Shown here: positions 42,134-48,940 of the stretch, piece after piece
How positions within the stretch are numbered: position 1 is the stretch's first letter
Layout of the letters: each line of letters starts with the position of its first letter
Assembly: GCA_964370985.1 (NCBI GenBank)
Contig: CAYJLE010000005.1
Span: forward strand, 46,001 to 110,000
DNA from: JAHDVS01 sp964370985
GTDB taxonomy: Bacteria; Actinomycetota; Thermoleophilia; Gaiellales; Gaiellaceae
Length of the DNA: 64,000 nt
Reading direction: 5' to 3'
Made by a program: the position numbers and the translations under genes
Notes under the pieces: model-generated
What the model was told of the DNA's origin: nothing
Seen by the model: the letters and a program-made list of their open reading frames with translations, nothing else
Databases searched by the model: none

Positions 42134-42886
42134 CTATCCGCGCCCGCCGCGCGCCCGCGCGCGCCCCGCGGCGACCCGATGGGCACCATCCTCGAGCGTA
42201 TCGTCGAGCGCAGCGAGAGCCGGCGCCGTCCCGAGCGCGTGGGCGAGCGCCTCGCGCAGGAGCCAGTCGGCGAGCCAGGGGTTGCGCGGCAGTAGCGGCC
42301 CATGCAGGTAGGTGCCGAGCACACGCCCGACCCGGCAGCCCTCACCGCCGTCCTCACCGTTGTTGCCGAACCCGTGGACCACCTGTCCGAGCGTCTCCGC
42401 GCCCTCGTCGAGGAACGTGCGGCCGGCGTGGTTCTCGAACCCCGCGAGCGTCCGTGCGTCACCAGGGTCGAGCTCGCAGCGAAGCAGGATGTCCCCGATC
42501 ATGCGCCGATCGCCCGCAACCGTGAAGTGGGGGAGGAGACCGATCCCTGGCAGCTCGCAGCCGCTGCGATCACGGTAGAAGCGCCCGAGCAGCTGGTAGC
42601 CGCCGCAGACGGCGAGTAGCGCTGCCCCACCCGCGACCACGTCGGCGAGCGCGGCCCGCTTCTCGACCAGGTCTCCCGCCACGAGCGCCTGCTCGCGATC
42701 CTGACCACCGCCGACGTAGACGAGGTCCGCGTCGCGCGGGATCTCGTCCCCGATTCCCACGGACACGTGGTCGAACCCGATTCCACGCCACGCCGCGCGG
42801 CGCTCGAGCACGGCGATGTTGCCGCGGTCCGCGTAGATGTTCAGGGTCTCCGGGTAGAGATGTGCGACTCGGATGCGCACCGGCAT
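42134..42886 (-). CDS. GatD-like type-1 glutamine amidotransferase
   Basis: A 250-residue CobB/CobQ-type glutaminase. Start RIRVAHLYPETLNIYADRGNIAVLERRAAWRG, catalytic nucleophile in LLAVCGGYQLLG and the His motif TYLHGPLLPRNPWLADWLL match GatD, which with MurT amidates the D-Glu of lipid II. No murT is adjacent: the divergent neighbour is a sulfotransferase. An Arg/Gly-rich extension follows the domain. ATG 42886 is listed; GTG 42880 fits the TATCGT box at 42890-42895 better for a leaderless message. GatD is the best call, a cobyric-acid-type role a distant second. Confidence 0.82.
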   Translation of the reverse strand: MPVRIRVAHLYPETLNIYADRGNIAVLERRAAWRGIGFDHVSVGIGDEIPRDADLVYVGGGQDREQALVAGDLVEKRAALADVVAGGAALLAVCGGYQLLGRFYRDRSGCELPGIGLLPHFTVAGDRRMIGDILLRCELDPGDARTLAGFENHAGRTFLDEGAETLGQVVHGFGNNGEDGGEGCRVGRVLGTYLHGPLLPRNPWLADWLLREALAHALGTAPALAALDDTLEDGAHRVAAGRARARGGRG

Positions 42887-42900
42887 GGAACGATACCGGC

Positions 42901-43740
42901 GTGCCCGCTCCGCTCCGCTCCGCGGCGAACGAGCTGCGTGCCGCCCGTCGCGCGCTACGAGGCCGGACACCCTCGCTGCGGGGGGCGCTGGCGCCGCTCG
43001 ACCAGAGGGTCGTCTTCGTCGTCGGGAGCCCCCGTTCCGGCACCACCTTCCTCGCCGGTGCGGTCGGCGGCTGCCCCGGGTTCGTCGATCTCGGCGAGGT
43101 GGCCACGCTCAAGGCGGCGATCCCTGAGCTCTCCCGGGCCGCCCCGGCGGCGGCGGCGCCGGCGATCCGCCGAACGCTTGCACGCACCCGCCGACTGGCT
43201 CTGACCGGAGGCATGCGGGCGGTCGAGCAGACGCCTGAGGTCGGTTTCGTGGGCGCGGCAGCGGCGCTCGCGTTCCCCGAGGCGCGGTTCCTCCACATCG
43301 TGAGAGACGGGCGTGACGTCGTCTGCTCGCTCGTCGAGCGCGGCTGGCTCAGCGCGAGCCGCAGCGGCAGGGACGACGCCGGCCTCCCGTACGGTGCCGC
43401 GGCGCGCTTCTGGGTCGAGCCGGAACGGCAGGCAGAGTTCGAGCAAGCGAGCGACGTTCGCCGCGCTGCGTGGGCGTGGAGGCGCTACGTCGAGGCCGCG
43501 CGCTCACTCGGGCAACTCGCGCTCGAGATCCGCTACGAGCGTCTCGCCGCCGATCACCGCGGCGTCGCCGAGGAGGTCGGGGCGTTCCTCGATGCGCCGG
43601 TCGAGCCGCTCGACCGAGCGCTCCAGGCGGTGCGGGACACGTCGATCGGCCGGTATCGCAGCGAGCTCTCGGCGACCCAACTCGTCGACGTGGAGGAGGA
43701 GGCAGGCGAGTTGCTGGACACTCTCGGCTACTTGCAGTAG
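42901..43740 (+). CDS. PAPS-dependent sulfotransferase family protein
   Basis: A 279-residue protein with the two PAPS-binding signatures of the Sulfotransfer_3 family: the 5'-phosphosulfate loop VVFVVGSPRSGTTFLAGAV and the 3'-phosphate region RFLHIVRDGRDVVCSLVERGW, followed by RYVEAARSLGQLALEIRYERLAADHRGVAEEVGAFLD. It would sulfate a lipid, carbohydrate or glycopeptide; the acceptor is unknown. GTG 42901 is 14 bp from the divergent GatD-like gene. No PAPS synthesis genes are nearby. Confidence 0.82.
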   Translation: MPAPLRSAANELRAARRALRGRTPSLRGALAPLDQRVVFVVGSPRSGTTFLAGAVGGCPGFVDLGEVATLKAAIPELSRAAPAAAAPAIRRTLARTRRLALTGGMRAVEQTPEVGFVGAAAALAFPEARFLHIVRDGRDVVCSLVERGWLSASRSGRDDAGLPYGAAARFWVEPERQAEFEQASDVRRAAWAWRRYVEAARSLGQLALEIRYERLAADHRGVAEEVGAFLDAPVEPLDRALQAVRDTSIGRYRSELSATQLVDVEEEAGELLDTLGYLQ

Positions 43741-43753
43741 GGCCAGGATGATC

Positions 43754-43759
43754 TATCCT
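43754..43759 (+). promoter_or_regulatory. -10 element TATCCT before the HNH-repeat gene
   Basis: TATCCT ends 11 nt before ATG 43771. Confidence 0.38.
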
Positions 43760-43770
43760 TGTTGTCAGGG

Positions 43771-44457
43771 ATGGAACGCAAGCAGCCCGCCGCGCTCGCA
43801 GGCATCGACGAGGAGGCGCTCGCCTCGTTCCGAGCCGGCCTGCGCAGGCGCTACACCGACCGCCAGATCCTGGCCGAGCTCCAGGCCAGCGCGCGCAGGC
43901 TCGGGCGATCCCCGACGATGCGCGAGTTCGACGCCGACCCTGCGACCGCGGTTCACTCCCAGACGGTCGTGGACCGGTTCGGGAGCTGGAATGCCGCCAA
44001 GCGTGAGGCCGGCCTCGTCCCGCGGCGCTTCACCACCCGCGCCGACCTCCTTGGCCTCCTGCGCGAGCTGGGCGACGAGCTCGGGCGCACCCCGACGTCC
44101 CGAGACCTCGAGGCGAGGCGCGGGGGGATGCCGTCGAAGTCGCTCTACTGGCACACGTTCGGCTCGCTGACAGCAGCGCTCAGAGAGGCGGGCTTCGACG
44201 TTCCCGTCGGCGAGGAGCGCCTGGAGCGCGCGGTCGAGCAGGGCGTCGGCATCGCTCTCACGCTGGGACGGCTGCCGCGCTTCGGCGACTGGGCACGGGC
44301 GCGCGCGGCTGATCCCTCGCTCCTGACCGAGTGGCAGGTGTACCGTGCTCTCGACGGCGGACGCGGCGCCTGGTCCGCGCTTCAGTACCTGATCCGCGAG
44401 CGCCTGGTCGCGGCCGGCCACCGCGTCGGGCAGGACGGGATCGTCACCGGCCCCTGA
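43771..44457 (+). CDS. HNH-repeat (homing-endonuclease-associated repeat) protein
   Basis: A 228-residue protein with three copies of the homing-endonuclease-associated repeat: LGRSPTMREFDADPATAVHSQTVVDRFGSWNAAKREAGL (about 50-88), LGRTPTSRDLEARRGGMPSKSLYWHTFGSLTAALREAGFDV (about 105-146) and a divergent LGRLPRFGDWARARAADPSLLTEWQVYRAL...AWSALQYLIRERLVAAGH. These modules bind DNA in homing enzymes, but no HNH or other nuclease domain is present. It may be a stand-alone DNA-binding protein. ATG 43771; TTG 43759 is open. It lies 42 bp upstream of a sigma factor gene on the same strand. Confidence 0.72.
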   Translation: MERKQPAALAGIDEEALASFRAGLRRRYTDRQILAELQASARRLGRSPTMREFDADPATAVHSQTVVDRFGSWNAAKREAGLVPRRFTTRADLLGLLRELGDELGRTPTSRDLEARRGGMPSKSLYWHTFGSLTAALREAGFDVPVGEERLERAVEQGVGIALTLGRLPRFGDWARARAADPSLLTEWQVYRALDGGRGAWSALQYLIRERLVAAGHRVGQDGIVTGP

Positions 44458-44499
44458 GCGCCCCTCAAGCGCCCTCTGCGGGCTGCCGATGATGCAACC

Positions 44500-45474
44500 G
44501 TGGCACACCGCCCGCTTCCCGACCCGACCGACGTCGGCGCTGACGAGACCGCGCCGCGGCTTGCGCTCGTCTCGAGCGGGGAGGAGGTTGCGGACCCGGA
44601 AAGCGACGACGGCGCTGAGCGCGAGACCGACGAGCTCGCCGGGCCGAACGAGACGCAGGATCCGCTCAAGCTGTACGTGCGCCAGATCGGTGACGGCCCG
44701 CTCCTGACAGCGGGAGAGGAGCGGGAGCTCGCGCGTCGCAAGGACGAGGGCGACGAGGCAGCGAAGCGCCGTCTGATCGAGTCGAATCTGCGTCTCGTGA
44801 TGTCGATCGCCCGCCCCTACATGAGCTCGGGCGTCCCCTTCCTCGACCTGATCCAGGAGGGAAATCTCGGGCTGATCCGCGCGGTCGAGAAGTTCGACTA
44901 CCGCCGGGGCTTCAAGCTCTCCACCTACGCGACCTGGTGGATCCGCCAGTCGGTCGCCCGGGCGATCGCCGACCAGGGCAGGACGATCCGCCTTCCGATC
45001 CACGTCGTCGACCAGGTGCGTCGGACGCAGAAGGCGCGCCGCGTGCTCGCCCAGACGCTGATCCGCGACCCGACGCCCGAGGAGATCGCGACGCAGGCGG
45101 GCCTGGAGCCCGAGCGCGTGACGCAACTGCTCGAGCTGATCGAGCAGCCCGTCAGCCTCGAGACCCCGGTTGGCGACGGTGATTCGATGTACGCCGACCT
45201 GATCGAAGATCGCCACGCACCGCTGCCCGAGGCGGTCACCGCCGAGCATCTGCGCGAGGCGGAGGTCAAGGAGGCGCTCGGGACGCTGAGCGACCGCATG
45301 CGGCAGGTCGTCGAGCTCCGGTACGGGCTCACGGGGGAGCGGCCGCGCTCGCTCGAAGAGGTCGGCCGGATCCTGGGGGTCACGCGCGAGCGCGTGCGCC
45401 AACTCGAGGCAAACGCGTTTCGCGAGCTCCAGCACGAAGCGCCGGAGCTGAAGCTGTACCTGAGAGCGGAGTAG
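44500..45474 (+). CDS. RNA polymerase sigma-70 family factor, group 2 (no region 1.1)
   Basis: A 324-residue sigma factor. Regions: 1.2 (DPLKLYVRQIGDGPLLTAGEERELARRKDEGDEAAKRRLIESNLRLVMSIA), 2.1-2.4 (FLDLIQEGNLGLIRAVEKFDYRRGFKLSTYATWWIRQSVARAIADQGRTIRLPIHVVD), 3, and 4.2 (RPRSLEEVGRILGVTRERVRQLEANAFREL). A 55-residue acidic N-terminus lacks region 1.1, unlike the convergent primary sigma, so this is best read as a SigB/HrdB-like group 2 factor for stress or stationary phase. GTG 44500. 24 bp separate it from the convergent sigma gene. Confidence 0.9.
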   Translation: MAHRPLPDPTDVGADETAPRLALVSSGEEVADPESDDGAERETDELAGPNETQDPLKLYVRQIGDGPLLTAGEERELARRKDEGDEAAKRRLIESNLRLVMSIARPYMSSGVPFLDLIQEGNLGLIRAVEKFDYRRGFKLSTYATWWIRQSVARAIADQGRTIRLPIHVVDQVRRTQKARRVLAQTLIRDPTPEEIATQAGLEPERVTQLLELIEQPVSLETPVGDGDSMYADLIEDRHAPLPEAVTAEHLREAEVKEALGTLSDRMRQVVELRYGLTGERPRSLEEVGRILGVTRERVRQLEANAFRELQHEAPELKLYLRAE

Positions 45475-45498
45475 AGCCGGCCGTCGGCCCGCTCAGGC

Positions 45499-46581
45499 TC
45501 AGGCCGTCGCGACGCCGTCGATCTCGCGCAGCGACGCAAGCCGGTTCAGCGACTCCACCTCGATCTGCCTCACGCGCTCGCGGGTCATGCCGAGCCGCTT
45601 GCCGATCTGCTCGAGCGTATGCGGCTCGTAGCCGCGAAGGCCGTAGCGGAGCTCGAGCACCCGGCGGTCTCGTGCGGGCAGGGCCTCCAGGGCCCGCTCG
45701 AGCGCTTCGTTGCGCAGCCGGCGCTCCGCCTCCTCCTCGGGAAGCGGGCCGTTGCCGGGCACGAGGTCGCCGAAGACGGCGTCCTCGTCCTCGCCGATCG
45801 GCTGGTCGAGGCTCGTCGACGTCCGGGCCGCTGCCCTGACCTCGGTGGCCTGCTGGAGCGGCAAGCCGGCCTCCTCGGCGATCTCCTCGAGCGTCGGCTC
45901 GCGCGCGAGCTGCATCCAGAGACGCCGCTCGGCCTGGTGCATCTTCTGCATCCGCTCGACGACGTGGACGGGCATGCGGATCGTTCGCGCCTTGTCGGCA
46001 ACCGCCCGCTGGACGGCCTGGCGAATCCACCAGGTCGCGTACGTCGAGAACTTCAGCCCGCGCTGCCACTCGAACTTCTCGACCGCCCTGATCAGGCCGA
46101 ACATGCCTTCCTGGATCAGGTCGAGGAACGGTAGCCCCTGATTTCGGTAGTTCTTCGCGATCGAGACGACCAGACGGAGGTTCGACTCGATCATCCGCTG
46201 CTTGGCTGCGAGGTCGCCACGCTCGATCCGCTTGGCCAGATCGACCTCGTCCGCGGCGGTGAGCAGGGGATGGCGGCCGATCTCCCGCAGGAACAGTTGG
46301 AGCGCGTCGGTCGTCGTCTCAACGCCGGCCTCGAACGAGTCCTGCGCCTTCGAGGGTGTCGTCGCTTCGACGGGCTCGGCGGCCTCGCGCCGGTCGACGA
46401 CCTCGATGCCGCGATCCTCGAGCTCCCGCAGGAGCGCCTCGATGTCCTGCGTCTCGAGCTCGACGTGCTCGAGCGCCTCCAGGAGCTCGGTCCGATCGAC
46501 GACGCCGGCCGCCTCTGCGGCCTCGAGCAACAGGTGAAGCTCCTCGGTCTGCGGGAACTGGACGGTGGTCTCTTCGGCCAT
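45499..46581 (-). CDS. rpoD: RNA polymerase sigma factor, probable primary sigma (RpoD/SigA)
   Basis: A 360-residue sigma-70. Residues about 10-65 (ELHLLLEAAEAAGVVDRTELLEALEHVELETQDIEALLRELEDRGIEVV) have the pattern of region 1.1, the autoinhibitory domain of primary sigmas. Then region 1.2 (DALQLFLREIGRHPLLTAADEVDLAKRIERGD), 2 (FLDLIQEGMFGLIRAVEKFEWQRGLKFSTYATWWIRQAVQRAVADKARTIRMP), 3 and 4.2 (HTLEQIGKRLGMTRERVRQIEVESLNRL). ATG 46581 is preceded only by a weak purine stretch. The only ambiguity is whether another longer primary sigma exists elsewhere in the genome. Confidence 0.9.
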   Translation of the reverse strand: MAEETTVQFPQTEELHLLLEAAEAAGVVDRTELLEALEHVELETQDIEALLRELEDRGIEVVDRREAAEPVEATTPSKAQDSFEAGVETTTDALQLFLREIGRHPLLTAADEVDLAKRIERGDLAAKQRMIESNLRLVVSIAKNYRNQGLPFLDLIQEGMFGLIRAVEKFEWQRGLKFSTYATWWIRQAVQRAVADKARTIRMPVHVVERMQKMHQAERRLWMQLAREPTLEEIAEEAGLPLQQATEVRAAARTSTSLDQPIGEDEDAVFGDLVPGNGPLPEEEAERRLRNEALERALEALPARDRRVLELRYGLRGYEPHTLEQIGKRLGMTRERVRQIEVESLNRLASLREIDGVATA

Positions 46582-46780
46582 GGGTTCTCTTTCTCTCACA
46601 TCGACATGGCAGCGCGCAAGCTGCCGGAGCCGGCGGTGCGCGCGCCGCGGTCCCCGGACTCGGCCGCCACTCACCTTAGCAGGGGCCACCGCGCTTGAAC
46701 ACCCCGCGATCGAGGCGGCGCGGGCTCGGCGGATCGCGTAGGCTGGCTCCCTGCCCATGCCCGGTTCGCTCGCGACTTCC

Positions 46781-46808
46781 ACGCACGATAACCCGCGTTA
46801 TGTCAAGT
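46781..46808 (+). other. Candidate dif site (XerC/XerD chromosome dimer resolution)
   Basis: Left arm ACGCACGATAA (46781-46791), a 6-bp centre CCCGCG, and right arm TTATGTCAAGT (46798-46808) reproduce the 11+6+11 layout of bacterial dif. The right arm equals the XerD arm of actinobacterial dif as I remember it, and the left arm keeps GATAA. The arms are imperfect inverted repeats. The centre differs from the consensus I recall. The site lies close to the gene-strand switch. Confidence 0.62.
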
Positions 46809-46868
46809 TGGGCCCGATGCGGACCGATACCGACTCTGCCCCCCGGACCGCGTCACATCCCGGGGCTG

Positions 46869-46898
46869 TTCTCCACAGCCTGATCTTCTCCACAGCCT
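46869..46898 (+). repeat. Direct repeat TTCTCCACAGCCT x2 (DnaA-box-like)
   Basis: Two exact 13-bp copies, 17 bp apart start to start. Each begins TTCTCCACA, one mismatch from the DnaA box TTATCCACA. Confidence 0.6.
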
Positions 46899-46922
46899 CT
46901 TGCCAAACGGACGCCGAGCGCG

Positions 46923-46928
46923 TACCGT
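46923..46928 (+). promoter_or_regulatory. -10 element TACCGT before the 46938 gene
   Basis: TACCGT ends 9 nt before GTG 46938. Confidence 0.4.
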
Positions 46929-46937
46929 GCGTAGTTC

Positions 46938-48137
46938 GTGTCTAACGATCCGCCTGTCTATCCCGGTCGGATCGACCCGGGCGAGCGCTTCCGCGATCGG
47001 CGTCGCCGTGCGAGGCGCCGGAGAGGGCTACGGCGGCTCGCCGTGGTCGTCCTCGTGCTCGGCGGCACCGTGGCACTCGTCCTGAACGCCCGGTTCATCT
47101 CGGGCGACGACGAGGCCCCCGCGCAGCGGCCCGCGACGAGTTCCGCCGCCGTCACCGAGACGGCGGCAGCCACGTCCGAGCCGCGCCGCCTGCCCGCGGA
47201 GATTCGCGGCGTCCACGTGACGATGCCGCTCATGACCATCGACGGCAAGCTGGACGAGTACATCGAGCTGGCAGACGAGGGCCTGACCGCGATCGAGCTC
47301 GACATCAAGGACGAGAACGGCGAGGTCGGTCTCAGCTCCCCGGACGTGCCGCTCGCCCGCAAGGTCGGCGCCGTCCAGGGCTACTACAACGGCAGGGTGG
47401 TCGCCGGTCGGGTGCATGATGCGGGTCTGTACCTGATCGGGCGCATCGTGGTGTTCGAGGACCCGAGGCTCGCCGCCGGCAGTCCGGAGCTCGCGATCGA
47501 GAGCCGCGGCGGCGGAATCTGGACGAACAGCCAGGGTCTCGGCTGGACGAACCCCTACGACGAACGCGTCTGGAAGTACAACGTCGACATCGCCGCCGCA
47601 GCGGCCCGGGCGGGCTTCGACGAGATCATGTTCGACTACGTGCGCTTCCCGAGCGACGGCGATCTCGCCGACATCGTCTACCCCGGGCGGACAGACGAGC
47701 CGAAGTGGCGGGTGATCGAAGGGTTCGTCGAGTACGCCAGGGAGCGGCTCGAGCCGCTCGGCGTGCGCGTCTCGGCGGCCGTGTTCGGCCTGGCCGCGAC
47801 GCGCGACCTCGGCATCGGCCAGCGGCCGCGCGCTCTCGCGGACCATCTCGATACGATTTACCCGATGGTCTATCCCTCCCACTACGGCTCCGGCGAGTAC
47901 AACCTCGCCGACCCCTCGGCCCAGCCGGGCGTCACCGTCAGCTACTCCCTCCTCGACTTCAAGCGCGAGCTGGACGGGACGACGACGAGGATCGTTCCCT
48001 GGCTCCAGGACTTCTACGGCTATACGCTCGAGCAGGTTGCCCTCCAGGTGGACGCGGCCCGCAGGGCACGCACCGCCGGCTACCTGCTCTGGAACCCCAA
48101 CAGCGTGTATACAGCCGGCGCGCTTGCGCCCCGGTAG
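46938..48137 (+). CDS. Putative glycoside hydrolase, DUF4015/GHL13 family, membrane-anchored
   Basis: A 399-residue protein: basic cytoplasmic stretch (about 17-32), one membrane helix (about 33-50) and an extracytoplasmic TIM-barrel-like domain (about 86-399). Family motifs: IRGVHVT, GLTAIELDIKDENGEVG, GLYLIGRIVVFEDPRLA, WTNPYDERVWKYNVDIA, FDEIMFDYVRFPSDG with the likely catalytic acidic residue, and TIYPMVYPSHYG. These are predicted carbohydrate-active enzymes of unknown substrate, exposed outside the membrane. GTG 46938. One of few plus-strand genes after 45.5 kb. Confidence 0.85.
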   Translation: MSNDPPVYPGRIDPGERFRDRRRRARRRRGLRRLAVVVLVLGGTVALVLNARFISGDDEAPAQRPATSSAAVTETAAATSEPRRLPAEIRGVHVTMPLMTIDGKLDEYIELADEGLTAIELDIKDENGEVGLSSPDVPLARKVGAVQGYYNGRVVAGRVHDAGLYLIGRIVVFEDPRLAAGSPELAIESRGGGIWTNSQGLGWTNPYDERVWKYNVDIAAAAARAGFDEIMFDYVRFPSDGDLADIVYPGRTDEPKWRVIEGFVEYARERLEPLGVRVSAAVFGLAATRDLGIGQRPRALADHLDTIYPMVYPSHYGSGEYNLADPSAQPGVTVSYSLLDFKRELDGTTTRIVPWLQDFYGYTLEQVALQVDAARRARTAGYLLWNPNSVYTAGALAPR

Positions 48138-48154
48138 CCGAGAATTTCTCCCCA

Positions 48155-48189
48155 TATTTCCACAGCTAAGGAGCTGTATTGTGGAAATA
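48155..48189. repeat. 10-bp inverted repeat with nested 6-bp inverted repeat
   Basis: TATTTCCACA (48155-48164) and TGTGGAAATA (48180-48189) are perfect inverted repeats. Nested inside, ACAGCT and AGCTGT flank AAGG (48162-48177). The TTTCCACA core resembles a DnaA box. Confidence 0.7.
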
Positions 48190-48207
48190 GCTGTGAGTAA
48201 CTTCTTG

Positions 48208-48222
48208 TTCGCAATTTGCGAA
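48208..48222. repeat. Perfect 15-bp palindrome TTCGCAA-T-TTGCGAA
   Basis: Two 7-bp arms around a single T; it has the look of a dimeric protein operator. No nearby gene start explains it. Confidence 0.65.
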
Positions 48223-48428
48223 AATTACCGCGTTTCCCGGCTTGCACCGCGTTCGCCGATGCCCTAGCGTACGGACTGCGCCGAGCACGGGGCGCGAGTA
48301 GGTCGAAGCTTCACCGGGCAGCAGTACGCGGCAGCGGAATTCTGGCCGGTGGAGTGGACGAAAGCGCACCCGGCTCGGCGAACTTGTGGACCGGAACGGT
48401 TCGCCGGGACGGTTCCCGGCGGGTGCGA

Positions 48429-48434
48429 TAAGCT
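48429..48434 (+). promoter_or_regulatory. -10 element TAAGCT, leaderless start of the 48442 gene
   Basis: TAAGCT ends 7 nt before ATG 48442. Confidence 0.48.
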
Positions 48435-48441
48435 CCGCGCC

Positions 48442-48654
48442 ATGCCCCATCCCCCCCGCCTCCCCGCTCTCGGCGCCGGCCTCGTATCGTTCCTCTGGGC
48501 GCTCGCCCTGGGTGGCTTCGTCTTCATCGGGATGCTCTCGATCGCGATCTCGCTCCCGACCTCGCTGATCGTTGCGATCGCCTGCGGCTTCGTGATCTAC
48601 TTCGCGAACATGCTCTTCGGCGCCGACGCGCCCGCCCGTCGCGCTCAGCGCTAG
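48442..48654 (+). CDS. Small membrane protein, 70 aa
   Basis: MPHPPRLPALGAGLVSFLWALALGGFVFIGMLSIAISLPTSLIVAIACGFVIYFANMLFGAD...: two closely spaced membrane helices (about 10-33 and 38-60) and a short basic tail. No family recognised. The ATG follows a TAAGCT box by 7 nt, and longer open codons upstream are ignored. The stop forms a CTAG overlap with the convergent 48651 gene. Confidence 0.62.
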   Translation: MPHPPRLPALGAGLVSFLWALALGGFVFIGMLSIAISLPTSLIVAIACGFVIYFANMLFGADAPARRAQR

Positions 48655-48857
48655 TCGTGCCGGCGCTGCCGGAGACCGTGATCGCCGGTCAGGGCGCGCA
48701 GCAGGATCGTCGCGAGCTCGTGGCCGAGCGCCGTCTCGAGCCGCGCCACCGCGCCGCTGTCGTCGCGGGCGACGAGCAGGTCGACCCGCGCGCAGTGGTC
48801 GAGCAGCAGCCTGCTGCCGCGCAGGCTCATCCGGGGGAGTCTCACCGCATCGTCCAT
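48651..48857 (-). CDS. Small hypothetical protein, 68 aa
   Basis: MDDAVRLPRMSLRGSRLLLDHCARVDLLVARDDSGAVARLETALGHELATILLRALTGDHGLRQRRHD. Helical, amphipathic and soluble, with no recognised family. Supported by ordinary codon use and by its stop sharing the CTAG tetranucleotide with the convergent gene, as seen for argA. The frame stays open upstream of 48857, but the ATG is the natural start. Confidence 0.48.
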   Translation of the reverse strand: MDDAVRLPRMSLRGSRLLLDHCARVDLLVARDDSGAVARLETALGHELATILLRALTGDHGLRQRRHD

Positions 48858-48940
48858 CGCCGCATCCCCGGAAGCATCGACGAGACCGGGCAACGCGCAT
48901 GATCCCTGGGGCGAGTGACGGGCTTTCGAGCAGGCCCTGG

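Larger units (their letters stand above)
46582..46937. other. Divergent intergenic region with dif-like site and DnaA-box-like repeats
   Basis: No gene seen in 356 bp between the primary sigma gene and the divergent glycoside-hydrolase-like gene. It holds the 28-bp dif-like element (46781-46808), a direct repeat of TTCTCCACAGCCT (46869-46881, 46886-46898) and a -10 box at 46923. The first 150 bp next to the sigma gene would hold its promoter, which I cannot pinpoint. Confidence 0.7.
48138..48441. other. AT-rich intergenic island with nested palindromes
   Basis: 304 bp without a gene. The first 100 bp are far richer in A/T than the rest of the window and hold two strong inverted repeats (48155-48189 and 48208-48222). 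The second half returns to normal composition and contains the TAAGCT -10 box (48429-48434) of the next gene. Confidence 0.75.

Noticed and set aside
46582..48441. Interpretation of the DnaA-box-like and AT-rich region as oriC
   Set aside because: There is no dnaA, dnaN or recF in the window. Flanking genes converge rather than diverge, and a dif-like site is present. Terminus fits better.
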